Shown here piece after piece: positions 25,494 through 34,399 of a stretch of DNA of 34,399 nucleotides. Position numbers and translations under genes: made by a program. The notes beneath the pieces are model-generated. The model searched no databases. It was given only the letters and a program-made list of their open reading frames with translations, and had not been told where the DNA came from. The stretch is taken from contig JAUQPY010000002.1 in assembly GCA_030550115.1 (NCBI GenBank), forward strand, positions 1-34,399, in the 5' to 3' direction. Numbering within the stretch: the stretch's first letter is position 1; every line of letters starts with the position of its first letter. The DNA is from Microcaldota archaeon. GTDB taxonomy: Archaea; Micrarchaeota; Micrarchaeia; Anstonellales; J096.

Positions 25494-28400
25494 TTATCCT
25501 CCTCTAGAAGAACCACTCAATCTTATTCTATTAACCTCTTTTATTCTCTGTCTAAATAATTGTCTATTTCTATTATTTATTATTATATCTCTACCAGTTG
25601 CTGGAGTAAACATCATCTCTGCCTTTATGATCCCCACCAGTACCTGCTCAGATTCACTCTGACCATCCCCCTCAATTCTTCTATATCTATCAATTCCTCT
25701 GTATTTAGCGGATTGCTCTATAAACTTAGTGGTGGCTGTAGGTACCGATTCAGGAGTTAATGAATAACCTGTAGCTGCTATGATCTGATTTCTGTACTGT
25801 GCATTCTCTGAAATCACATTCCAAGGGGTAATTGATCTTTGGCTCTCCCCTATCATATCTCCTGCTAGAGCTCTGAATTCTGTGGGCGGTAGCAGAGGTT
25901 GAAACATATATGCCAAGGATTTTCTGGTAAGATTGAGCGCTCCTGATATAGATGAATAAGGCAATATATATTCCTCTATTAGAGCTTTAATCGGTGCTGT
26001 GGATGGGGAGGTTGGGATAGTCTTTAGTAATAGTGTAATTGGTGAGACAACGTATAACATAGGGAACATCATGAATGGAAGACTGTAAGAAGGTAGTTCT
26101 GTAGAATAATATGTACGCTCTTCATAATATCCAAAATACCTACTCCATCTTCGTTGATTCATGTTATATCTATCTGTAAACACGTCTTTATTCAGCAAGA
26201 TTCTTTCATTCAGGGTATTCATCACTATATTACCAGAACTCTGATCTATGTGGCCGTAACCTGGTAGATCATAATATGTACCTACAAAAGGAGATAACCA
26301 ATGGTGGAACATGTGAGAAGGTCTATATGTTAATAGTTTCTCTTCCCAATCAGATATCAAAAGACCTTCTGTAGCTCTTATCTTTGAAGCTCTGTAATCC
26401 AACCAATTCTGGAGATTCGGGATAATGTGTGGACCAAAAATCCTCTCTAGATTGTCTACTATATACCCAAAAGGCAATCCAAGAGTTCCCATTCCAATGA
26501 TAGTTGCATAGAATGATATTGGATACCAGTGAGAGTACATATTAGGAGAGAATGGTAAAGGCAGATATGCCCAAACATGTGCATATGGTAGATCGCTTAC
26601 TGGATATCTATTAAACTGTTTTGCTGATGTGAATTTGCTTATAGGAGAAAAGTTTGGATCATTTAGCATCTGAGATAGTCTATTTATATAACTGGTTGAT
26701 AGTTGAGGTGTATCTATTGTAGATGTTGTGGAGAAGGATTTGTTCAATCCTCTGTAAAGTCTAGAGAAGTATTGTAATCTAGAGAACATCGATATCATAT
26801 AATTGTGGGCAATAACATCTCTTACAAAAGCAGGGGTCAGAGGCTGTAAAAATGACTTTGCAACTAGGTGAAGAGGGAATCCTAAAACCATATTTAATCT
26901 ACCCATCCAATCCAATCCTGAATAATTCGGTGTTTGATCCAGAAGGAAAAGTCTAACTATGTTTGGTATATCATCGTAACCAGATCTGTTTGCAAAATAG
27001 TTAGCAACATGCAATCTCTGGATATTATTCATTCTTATTAGATCTGCAAGGGTAGGATCGTATTGAGGGAGTAAGTTTGTATATACTCCTTCTGTTAATC
27101 TCTTGGATCTTATCCCTCCATCATTTGCTAGAATAGAAGGTTGATCTAGGACTCTATACATTATGGCTATGTAGTAAGGCCAGAACAATCCACTTCCAGC
27201 GTAGAATGTAGCAGATATATCTGCTCCTCTGTACTCACTGATACCTGCCCACACTCCTTTAGGAGATCGCACAACCAATGCCCAAGCATTCATGTAGTAT
27301 CCTCGTTTATAGCTCAAATATGCTGTTTCAAATTCATTCAGCTCTTCAAATGCCTCGATTATAGCCTCTTCTAAATATGCCCTTCTAGCTGTATGTTCTG
27401 GATTATCTGGATCAAGAGCTCTATACTGATCCATAAACTCTATAATATTTTCCACTAATGCTCTCTCAGCTAGCTCAAACATTCTATTCACTATAGGGTA
27501 CCCATGCTGTATCATTGCTGCTGCATGACCAAAGTGCTCAACATGAACGAAATACATGTTTGCATACTCTGTAGCTGCTAGAGTTTTATTTATGAGAACT
27601 AGTGCGGTAAGATCCTTCCATGTGGCAATTAATCTATCTCTAAGATTAAAACCTATCTCACCTCTAGGTACTAACCCCTCCCACAATCTATTATTCATAC
27701 TATTTACAATCTCACGTATTCTATGACCTACATTTGGACCAGTATCTAATACCATTCCCCTTTGAATCAGATTTCTTACAGAATAATTATCTAGATTCAT
27801 TGCTCCTATCAATCCTGTAATACCCAGAACTCTCTTATCGTTAGAAACAGAATCTATTATAGCCAAAGCATCCAAATAAATAGGGATATGATTAGATATC
27901 TGATTCATCTTATTGTTCATGAACATCTGTTCTATCAATCTATAATTCTTAACATAGATGCTCACCTCTGACTCTCTAATACTGTTGATGTTGGGGAATT
28001 GCTGTGTTAGATATTGAATAACTCCGATTCTAGTATTGAATTCATCAAGCATTACATAGGCCATAAACCTGATATGAGGATTGGAATGTGATTGAGAAAT
28101 ATGCTGAAGAGCAGGTAAGATCTGTGCCAATTCGTTTATATTCTCATTCAATCTATGATATATCCTCTTTTCAGCTAAGCTGTTATTTAGTAATGATTCA
28201 AGTTGAGATCTGCTAATTTTAACACCATTATTGTTCAAATACTGATGTATAGAATCTAAAATCCCATTTCTGTATTCAGCACTTTTCTTGTACATAACTA
28301 ATCTGACGAAATCGTACATAGCTGTATGTAGAGCTAGCATCATATCTGATTTACTCATTTTTGGAGATAGGCTAAGTCCAGCATAGAACGCATTCAATGC

Positions 28401-31400
28401 CAATATTGGATCTCCAACGTATTGTACAGATAGATCAACAAAATCTTTGGATAGCCAGAATGCTGTAGCTCTCATCTTACCTATATATCTACTACCATAA
28501 TCACCAGGATCCTGATCCAAATGCACAAATCTACCATCTATTGCATCAACTATATGCACAGACGATCCAGCTGGTGCCTCAAATGATGATGATGGAATTT
28601 TGGATACTGCCTGTTGCATCTTCTCTACAGTCCCATCTAGCTGCTCATCTGTTAATCTAGATCTTCCAATTCCTCTGAATAGGGATCTATTGATGGCTCT
28701 GGTTCTACTCATCTGCCCAAAGCTCTTAGGTCTGAGCACCAATTCATCATCAGCAATAATAGTGTCTATATCATTAAATACCTCTGGCAACCATACAGTA
28801 TGTCCTCCCATACCATATATCCTCTGTTTTGAGAATACTCTTGTATTAGGATCAATATCCACGACTCTACTCCTTTCATGTCCAAACAACAACCTATTTA
28901 CAACACCAACATTCAAATCTCCTGGATCCACATTGTTCTTAACAGTCTGATAATTAGTATCTGGACCAGGTTTCCTCTGAATTACAGCATTATGTAAATT
29001 CAGATAACCAGCAGCAACCATGAAAGCTCCTAGAGTGTGTGCCAGATGACGCTTTGAATATATACTATTCTGCATTAGATGAGATGTCTGTAACAATTGT
29101 TTCTCTAACTCCTGCTGGAACCATTCTGCTTTGGTACCCTCGGGACTGTTCTGATATACTCCTTTGTTGGCTGCTAAATACCTAATAGCCTCTCCTACTC
29201 TTTCTGCAGCCATCATGTTATTCTTCTTAACAGCATATATTATAGGTATCTCTTTGATTTTTAGACCAGCCATTCTTTCATTTCTTCGTAATGAACTAAC
29301 TATTCCTGCTTCTGTAGCCATTTCTCTATTGAATTCTGCAATAGATTTAGCTGCTTCTATTAATTCTTTCCTATTTGCTATATACCAGATATCCTGGGTT
29401 TGATATATCTCTGATTTAATACTGTCCATACCCATGGCGAATAGCAATTCCTTGTAATCCCCAGATAGATATGTTAGATTAGAAGTACTATGGAATATAT
29501 CTGATGCTCTCTCCGGATCGCTCAGAGCTCTGAAAAGTTCTGTATCACTCATTTGATTAATCGGAGAGAAGAAATCATGTGAACTGAGCCTTCTGATAGT
29601 TTCAGTAAATAGCCTCTGTCTCTCATAATTATCCTCCACACCTAATCTCACTGCTGCTCTACTAGCCTCAGTAGCTTGATTATTATTCCAAATATTCTGT
29701 ACAAACTCTGATCTAATCGTGGAATTTGATCTAACCAAATGGGTAAGTTGAAATTCATCAGTAGAATTCTTCATATCCATCCAATTCCATGTAGAATTCA
29801 GATCATAATTTGCACGAATTCTAATCTGAATAGCCTCTATTACCCCATTAATTATTGATTCTGCCAATCCACGATTCCTCAATTCATCTCTAATATTCTC
29901 TACGTTCCTGGATCTCACATAATTATCTATCAATCCAACAATCTCTTTCTCACTCAGATGCTCGTTCAGCATACTATACAATTCATTCATTACAACTACA
30001 TCACTTATTATTCTTGAGGACTCAGCTATAAGTGTATCTGCATTCTGGTTTAGGTTAGTACTCAGATAGTTTCTGATATAAGAACCAACTTCTGTGTTTA
30101 CTATGCCTCCATCCCATCGTATAACTGCTTCTCGTATAGAATCTGAATTCACATTATCTAATATTGCATCAATCACAGTTCTTCTAACAGCATCATCAAT
30201 TATTTCTTCTCTAATACCTTCCTGTCTAGCTATAGCTACTGATTCAGAGATATCCCCGGTATACAACATTCTTAGATAGTGATGATTCTCCACAGTAACA
30301 TTCTCCTTACCTAGAATCTTTAACATAGTTATATCAAAACCTTCTCTAACTCCAGGCATGTATTCATAAGATATTTGCCCACTAGATCCCAATTCTGATT
30401 TAATAACCGAAGATCTATACATCTCTAGCATATTTGCTACTATCAGAGCTATCAAACCATCACCAGCATCGTTAAATATTGCTACTGATTGTTCTTGCTG
30501 ACTACCTATGGGTTTATAGATTGATGCGAATTGTAAATTGTTCAAATCCTCCGATAGGGCCAAGTATTCCCCTATCATAGCAGAATCAATCTTATCTATA
30601 AATTCAGGTCTCAGGAGATCTATATTAGCTAATCTCTCCTCACCATTACTCATCTTAACTCTGGTAAAGAACTCCTCCAATTTCTCTATTCCCTGAATTA
30701 TATTTTCTGATGAATCAACATATCTCCTCAACAGATCTTTGTATCTCTCAAAAATAGCTCTCTCAACAGGATCATTTATTACATATATTGAATAATCTTT
30801 CTCTCTCATAGCAATGATCTCCAACTTCTGTATGGCATATAACTCCTGGAGTAATCTACCCAATTCTTGATCTTCCTTTAGGCTATCTAATCTAGAACTT
30901 ATCTGTCGTATTGTATTTATATCTAAATGCAAATCTGTGTTCTCAATTAACTTTCGGATATCATTAACAAGATCCGGATATCTCTTGGATAGATAGTTAA
31001 TAAGAATTATTGTTGAGAGATTCCTACTTGCAGTCTGCAAAGATACGACGAAGGCTTCTGCTACATTATTTGGAGTGACTTTTATTAGCTCCTTATGAAC
31101 AGCAGGAGTATGATAGTATCGAACAGTTCTGTAGAAAGAGGTTCTCACGCTTGCAGCTGGCCCCACAACCAATCCAGCAACTATGGGGAATACCATTGCA
31201 TCATACATCCAATTAGGAATTACTCTTGCAATATTGTTTATCATGTTAGTTGTACTTTCTGAAAACTCTATCCCAAAAGCACCTGATATTGCAGAGGCTA
31301 CATTCTTATCGGCAAGCTTTTTTATAGATTCATCGGCCTCTTTGATTCTCTCTTCTACTCTTTCTACAATCTCCTCATCTCTAATCTGTCTTAGAGGATC

Positions 31401-32699
31401 TCTAGTGTATTTAATTAGCTTGAATGGGTAGACAAATGATAGGGCAAAAGAGATCATTCCTCTCGATGCTCTGAATGGATAGAATATATATGACATCACT
31501 GGAACGTTGACCATATGAGCAACACCCTTAAGAATTGGGTATCTGCTTAGCTTATCCTTCCATACCTGAACGAACTCTGCAAGCTTATCTAAAGGTTCTT
31601 CTCTAGTCTTCTTCACTACAGCAGCAGCTATCAACTGACCCACAGCAAAATTAACATAATATGTAATTGTCTGAGCATATCTAGGAGCTAATCCATTTGC
31701 TTCTAGTTCTTTGACAAATTCCTTGTAGCTCTGCTCAAACTTGAATCTTGTGGTAGTATCAGTAAGACGTTCTATTAATTCGAAATTACCCAAATATGGC
31801 TGAATGTTTCGATTGTAGGCATTCAGAAATGCCTGAAATATATGTTCCTGATTGGGTTTGACGTAATAAACTCCATTATCATTCATTCTAGTAACTAGAC
31901 CCAATTGCTGTGCCAACATCAGCTGAACTGCATTCAAATTCCAAGATCCACTCCCAGTTATACTTCTCACTTCTATATTGGTAGCTATCAGAGCCTCGGC
32001 ACTATCGCTTTTACTAATATCTCCTATTGCTGGAGCATAATTAATACTACCTGGCTTGTGGGAGAATACAACTTTAGGTGTTGGTAATCTAGGATATAAT
32101 AGATCAAAAATACCTGCAAACATTCCCATTCCTCTAGCATACATAGCAGCACCAAATATTCCTAAGAATAATATCATCATGATTATAGAATCAACTCCAG
32201 CTCTATCAATCCTGTCCTTTATCAATTCCCCTAGGTTCACTCCCAAAGGTGTAGTATAGGACATCACTTCAAGCTGACCTTTAGAATTCTTGAATACCGC
32301 TATTCTGATTCGATCAGTAGTGACAAAATCTATATCACCCCCTTTAATAGTATATTCAATTATATAATTTCCTTCATTTATATTCAATGGACATCTGTGA
32401 TTGGGTTGTAGATCTTTACATACAATTCTTTCAGAAACCCCACCAGCTCTCTGAAAATGGACTATTTTAACAACAGCTCTTGCATTCTTATCATAAATTC
32501 TTGCTATCTGGTCAACATTGATCACGATTATCCTACCAGGATCGACTTTATCATGTTGAGGAACTTCAGCATAAACATCATATTCGAAATATATATTGGA
32601 ACCATCTGAAGAGATAGTTGTAGGAGAGAGAATTCTAGTTAGTGTTGAAGTATCAGATGAATAGGATAGGAGTATGATAAGAACTAAAACATATTTCAT
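25494..32699 (-). CDS. Giant membrane-associated protein (2401 aa), N-terminal signal and beta domain, hydrophobic segments, long helical body
   Basis: Uninterrupted 7.2-kb ORF; signal-like MKYVLVLIILLSYSSDT; hydrophobic SIIMMILFLGIFGAAMYARGMGMFAGIF, PNWMYDAMVFPIVAGLVVGPAASV, YPISFYATIIGMGTLGLPFGYIV, SLPFMMFPMLYVVSPITLLLKTI. No family recognised. Confidence 0.85.
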   Translation of the reverse strand: MKYVLVLIILLSYSSDTSTLTRILSPTTISSDGSNIYFEYDVYAEVPQHDKVDPGRIIVINVDQIARIYDKNARAVVKIVHFQRAGGVSERIVCKDLQPNHRCPLNINEGNYIIEYTIKGGDIDFVTTDRIRIAVFKNSKGQLEVMSYTTPLGVNLGELIKDRIDRAGVDSIIMMILFLGIFGAAMYARGMGMFAGIFDLLYPRLPTPKVVFSHKPGSINYAPAIGDISKSDSAEALIATNIEVRSITGSGSWNLNAVQLMLAQQLGLVTRMNDNGVYYVKPNQEHIFQAFLNAYNRNIQPYLGNFELIERLTDTTTRFKFEQSYKEFVKELEANGLAPRYAQTITYYVNFAVGQLIAAAVVKKTREEPLDKLAEFVQVWKDKLSRYPILKGVAHMVNVPVMSYIFYPFRASRGMISFALSFVYPFKLIKYTRDPLRQIRDEEIVERVEERIKEADESIKKLADKNVASAISGAFGIEFSESTTNMINNIARVIPNWMYDAMVFPIVAGLVVGPAASVRTSFYRTVRYYHTPAVHKELIKVTPNNVAEAFVVSLQTASRNLSTIILINYLSKRYPDLVNDIRKLIENTDLHLDINTIRQISSRLDSLKEDQELGRLLQELYAIQKLEIIAMREKDYSIYVINDPVERAIFERYKDLLRRYVDSSENIIQGIEKLEEFFTRVKMSNGEERLANIDLLRPEFIDKIDSAMIGEYLALSEDLNNLQFASIYKPIGSQQEQSVAIFNDAGDGLIALIVANMLEMYRSSVIKSELGSSGQISYEYMPGVREGFDITMLKILGKENVTVENHHYLRMLYTGDISESVAIARQEGIREEIIDDAVRRTVIDAILDNVNSDSIREAVIRWDGGIVNTEVGSYIRNYLSTNLNQNADTLIAESSRIISDVVVMNELYSMLNEHLSEKEIVGLIDNYVRSRNVENIRDELRNRGLAESIINGVIEAIQIRIRANYDLNSTWNWMDMKNSTDEFQLTHLVRSNSTIRSEFVQNIWNNNQATEASRAAVRLGVEDNYERQRLFTETIRRLSSHDFFSPINQMSDTELFRALSDPERASDIFHSTSNLTYLSGDYKELLFAMGMDSIKSEIYQTQDIWYIANRKELIEAAKSIAEFNREMATEAGIVSSLRRNERMAGLKIKEIPIIYAVKKNNMMAAERVGEAIRYLAANKGVYQNSPEGTKAEWFQQELEKQLLQTSHLMQNSIYSKRHLAHTLGAFMVAAGYLNLHNAVIQRKPGPDTNYQTVKNNVDPGDLNVGVVNRLLFGHERSRVVDIDPNTRVFSKQRIYGMGGHTVWLPEVFNDIDTIIADDELVLRPKSFGQMSRTRAINRSLFRGIGRSRLTDEQLDGTVEKMQQAVSKIPSSSFEAPAGSSVHIVDAIDGRFVHLDQDPGDYGSRYIGKMRATAFWLSKDFVDLSVQYVGDPILALNAFYAGLSLSPKMSKSDMMLALHTAMYDFVRLVMYKKSAEYRNGILDSIHQYLNNNGVKISRSQLESLLNNSLAEKRIYHRLNENINELAQILPALQHISQSHSNPHIRFMAYVMLDEFNTRIGVIQYLTQQFPNINSIRESEVSIYVKNYRLIEQMFMNNKMNQISNHIPIYLDALAIIDSVSNDKRVLGITGLIGAMNLDNYSVRNLIQRGMVLDTGPNVGHRIREIVNSMNNRLWEGLVPRGEIGFNLRDRLIATWKDLTALVLINKTLAATEYANMYFVHVEHFGHAAAMIQHGYPIVNRMFELAERALVENIIEFMDQYRALDPDNPEHTARRAYLEEAIIEAFEELNEFETAYLSYKRGYYMNAWALVVRSPKGVWAGISEYRGADISATFYAGSGLFWPYYIAIMYRVLDQPSILANDGGIRSKRLTEGVYTNLLPQYDPTLADLIRMNNIQRLHVANYFANRSGYDDIPNIVRLFLLDQTPNYSGLDWMGRLNMVLGFPLHLVAKSFLQPLTPAFVRDVIAHNYMISMFSRLQYFSRLYRGLNKSFSTTSTIDTPQLSTSYINRLSQMLNDPNFSPISKFTSAKQFNRYPVSDLPYAHVWAYLPLPFSPNMYSHWYPISFYATIIGMGTLGLPFGYIVDNLERIFGPHIIPNLQNWLDYRASKIRATEGLLISDWEEKLLTYRPSHMFHHWLSPFVGTYYDLPGYGHIDQSSGNIVMNTLNERILLNKDVFTDRYNMNQRRWSRYFGYYEERTYYSTELPSYSLPFMMFPMLYVVSPITLLLKTIPTSPSTAPIKALIEEYILPYSSISGALNLTRKSLAYMFQPLLPPTEFRALAGDMIGESQRSITPWNVISENAQYRNQIIAATGYSLTPESVPTATTKFIEQSAKYRGIDRYRRIEGDGQSESEQVLVGIIKAEMMFTPATGRDIIINNRNRQLFRQRIKEVNRIRLSGSSRGG

Positions 32700-32720
32700 A
32701 ATTTATTTTTGGAAAAACTT

Positions 32721-32730
32721 TATTTAAATA
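32721..32730. promoter_or_regulatory. 10-bp perfectly palindromic shared TATA box TATTTAAATA
   Basis: Between the giant ORF (- ATG 32699, about 26 bp) and the methyltransferase (+ ATG 32748, about 22 bp). Confidence 0.65.
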
Positions 32731-32747
32731 TGACATATGATCATAAC

Positions 32748-33257
32748 ATGATATATTTGCCTGATGAAGATTCTATTTTTCTCCTTGATACAATAATAGA
32801 TATCCCTGCTAGATCAATGTTGGATATGGGGACTGGGACAGGCTACGTAGCTATAAATTACAAGCGAGCTCATCCAGATTCTAGAGTTGTAGGTGCAGAT
32901 ATATCATCAGAGGCAATAGAATTAGCTCGTGCAAATGCTAAAAGAGAGGGAGTGAATATTGAGTTTGTTGTTTCAGATCTGTTCAGTAATATAGATGAGA
33001 AATACCAGATGATAGTTTTTAATGCTCCCTATATTCCTGATGATGGTATGGATTATGATGTAACGGTAATTGATAGAGGAGTGGTAAAGAGATTTATGAC
33101 TGATGTAAGGAATTACCTGCTACCAGGAGGGATTGCATTTTTATTAGTTAATAATCTAACTGAGATAGTTAATGATGGTTCTTGGGAATTGTATAGGGTT
33201 AAACACATGTTTTTTGAAGAACTAAGAATTTACAAATACCATCAATTAAATTTTTAA
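32748..33257 (+). CDS. HemK/PrmC-like class I SAM-dependent methyltransferase
   Basis: MIYLPDEDSIFLLDTI, SMLDMGTGTGYVAI, VVGADISSEAIELARANAKREGVNIEFVVSDLF, IVFNAPYIPDDG. Start ATG 32748 (or 32730); the listed TTG 32709 is upstream of the TATA box. Confidence 0.88.
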   Translation: MIYLPDEDSIFLLDTIIDIPARSMLDMGTGTGYVAINYKRAHPDSRVVGADISSEAIELARANAKREGVNIEFVVSDLFSNIDEKYQMIVFNAPYIPDDGMDYDVTVIDRGVVKRFMTDVRNYLLPGGIAFLLVNNLTEIVNDGSWELYRVKHMFFEELRIYKYHQLNF

Positions 33258-33258
33258 A
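33253..33258 (+). promoter_or_regulatory. TATA box TTTAAA overlapping the methyltransferase stop codon
   Basis: Centre 25.5 bp upstream of ATG 33281; TAA stop is 33255-33257. Confidence 0.6.
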
Positions 33259-33280
33259 CATATTCAAACATTAATTATAT

Positions 33281-34396
33281 ATGCAAGTGCAATTAGAAGA
33301 AGGAGAAAAGATAATAGATATGAAAACAACTGAACCAACAATACCATCAGAGTTAGGAAATCAGTCGGTAGGCGGCAATAACTCTTTTTCAATAGGCAAC
33401 TCACTGCGGTCTGTCACAGGATATTCAACAAATGATAATAATTTCTCCATAGCTAATAGCATAGATCCATCATTAGGTGATCCATCTCTCTTCCCTTCTG
33501 GTAAATCATATAGAAACTTTTTTGGGGGGCACCATCAACTACCATGGGAAGACCAAAATAATAATTTCTCTATAGCTGGCTTTTATTATAATAATCACTC
33601 CGTAGCTGGCGTAGATTTATCATTGGAAGATTCATCGCCCTCATCCCCATCTACAAATTTATCAAATATTAGATTTGAAAGTATTAGATTTGCTATACAA
33701 CAATTGGCAGAGGAGATAAAAGAATTGTTAGAGGCTTGGTACAGACGAGCAGAGGAACAAGATGCAAAAAATAGTATGTGGGGGCAGGAAGAGAGTGATA
33801 GAAACAGAACTATGCAATTAGCTGAAAGAATACATCGATTAAAAGAGATATTATATGGATTTGATGCTTCTCCAAGTCTAAATAGATATGTAACACTTCA
33901 GCATGTTCTAGGAACTTTAGCTGAACAGGATCCAGAGGCTTATGGAAAATTGGCAGAGAGTTTGAACAATCTATTCAGAGAAATTCAAGAGAATGAAGAA
34001 TTTAGAGCTTGGGTAGTTGGTCAATTATTCGTGTTGGGTTTTGCAACAGCTAAAACAGGTGATGATTGGAATAATGTTAGCGGAGCAGCACAAGTATTAG
34101 GTTTAGAACCATCTCATGTGTATGAAGATATCTTTGGACAATCTCCAATCGAATCATTACCATTATCTGAGCAGGCAACAACACCGGAATTAACCGGACA
34201 AGGGGAGCAATCCTTCCAAGATTCTAATGTTAGTGTTGCTGAAACAGCTAATAAAATAGATATTAACAACTTACAAGAGCGATATAGGAGCGATCCTTAT
34301 GTGGCACACATGCTGGATGCATTTGCAGCTCTAATGATTGCTAAAGGCAAATTAGATCTTCCTCCAGAGAGTGGTAGACCTCTTTCTCTTGGCTAA
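33281..34396 (+). CDS. Hypothetical protein with low-complexity N/S-rich N-terminus carrying NNFSIA-type repeats and a helical C-terminus (371 aa)
   Basis: Leaderless-type promoter; repeats NNSFSIGNSL, NNFSIANSI, NNNFSIAGF, NHSVAGV; no recognised family. Confidence 0.75.
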   Translation: MQVQLEEGEKIIDMKTTEPTIPSELGNQSVGGNNSFSIGNSLRSVTGYSTNDNNFSIANSIDPSLGDPSLFPSGKSYRNFFGGHHQLPWEDQNNNFSIAGFYYNNHSVAGVDLSLEDSSPSSPSTNLSNIRFESIRFAIQQLAEEIKELLEAWYRRAEEQDAKNSMWGQEESDRNRTMQLAERIHRLKEILYGFDASPSLNRYVTLQHVLGTLAEQDPEAYGKLAESLNNLFREIQENEEFRAWVVGQLFVLGFATAKTGDDWNNVSGAAQVLGLEPSHVYEDIFGQSPIESLPLSEQATTPELTGQGEQSFQDSNVSVAETANKIDINNLQERYRSDPYVAHMLDAFAALMIAKGKLDLPPESGRPLSLG

Positions 34397-34399
34397 TGG

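Noticed and set aside
25453-32259. Short plus-strand ORFs (69, 66, 116, 79, 61, 82, 60, 67 aa) opposite the giant gene
   Set aside because: Antisense shadows of a long coding frame; I do not recognise any as a known protein, and composition mirrors the opposite strand.
25494-32699. Idea that the giant protein is an extended VirB6/TrbL-type secretion channel
   Set aside because: Only superficial similarity (multiple hydrophobic segments, large size); no conjugation ATPase or other T4SS component in the window.
1-34399. CRISPR arrays, IS elements/inverted-repeat transposons, rRNA genes, integrases
   Set aside because: No regularly spaced repeats, transposase/integrase motifs or rRNA core sequences were seen; the duplicated tRNA-Ser is not flanked by visible mobile features.

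Overview
The window is an extremely compact, AT-rich archaeal chromosome segment. Gene content is archaeal: aIF2-gamma, S6e, Cbf5-like pseudouridine synthase, RfcL, archaeal-type IleRS, YchF GTPase, type IA topoisomerase, CMP kinase, HemK-like and NSUN-like methyltransferases. Shortened core proteins and near-zero intergenic space suggest a reduced-genome, DPANN-like lineage; that placement is inference. There are four tRNA genes: His-GTG, Ser-CGA, Ser-TGA and Arg-GCG. The two Ser genes are identical over 84 nt except for one anticodon base. About half of the ORFs have no family I can recognise. The main observations are: (1) nine of the ten divergent gene pairs share a single TTTAAA box about 22-32 bp from both starts, including two protein/tRNA pairs, which implies bidirectional, largely leaderless promoters; (2) the tenth pair has interlocked promoters lying inside each other's coding region; (3) a roughly 9.7 kb minus-strand cluster encodes a 2401-aa membrane-associated giant protein, a class III signal-peptide pilin-like protein and two apparently related beta-rich proteins, and is a candidate undescribed surface or secretion system; (4) a split ORF (10700-11346) appears to be a frameshifted paralogue of the intact ORF at 13721-14242; (5) tRNA genes directly abut or overlap stop codons. 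No CRISPR array, IS element or rRNA was seen.
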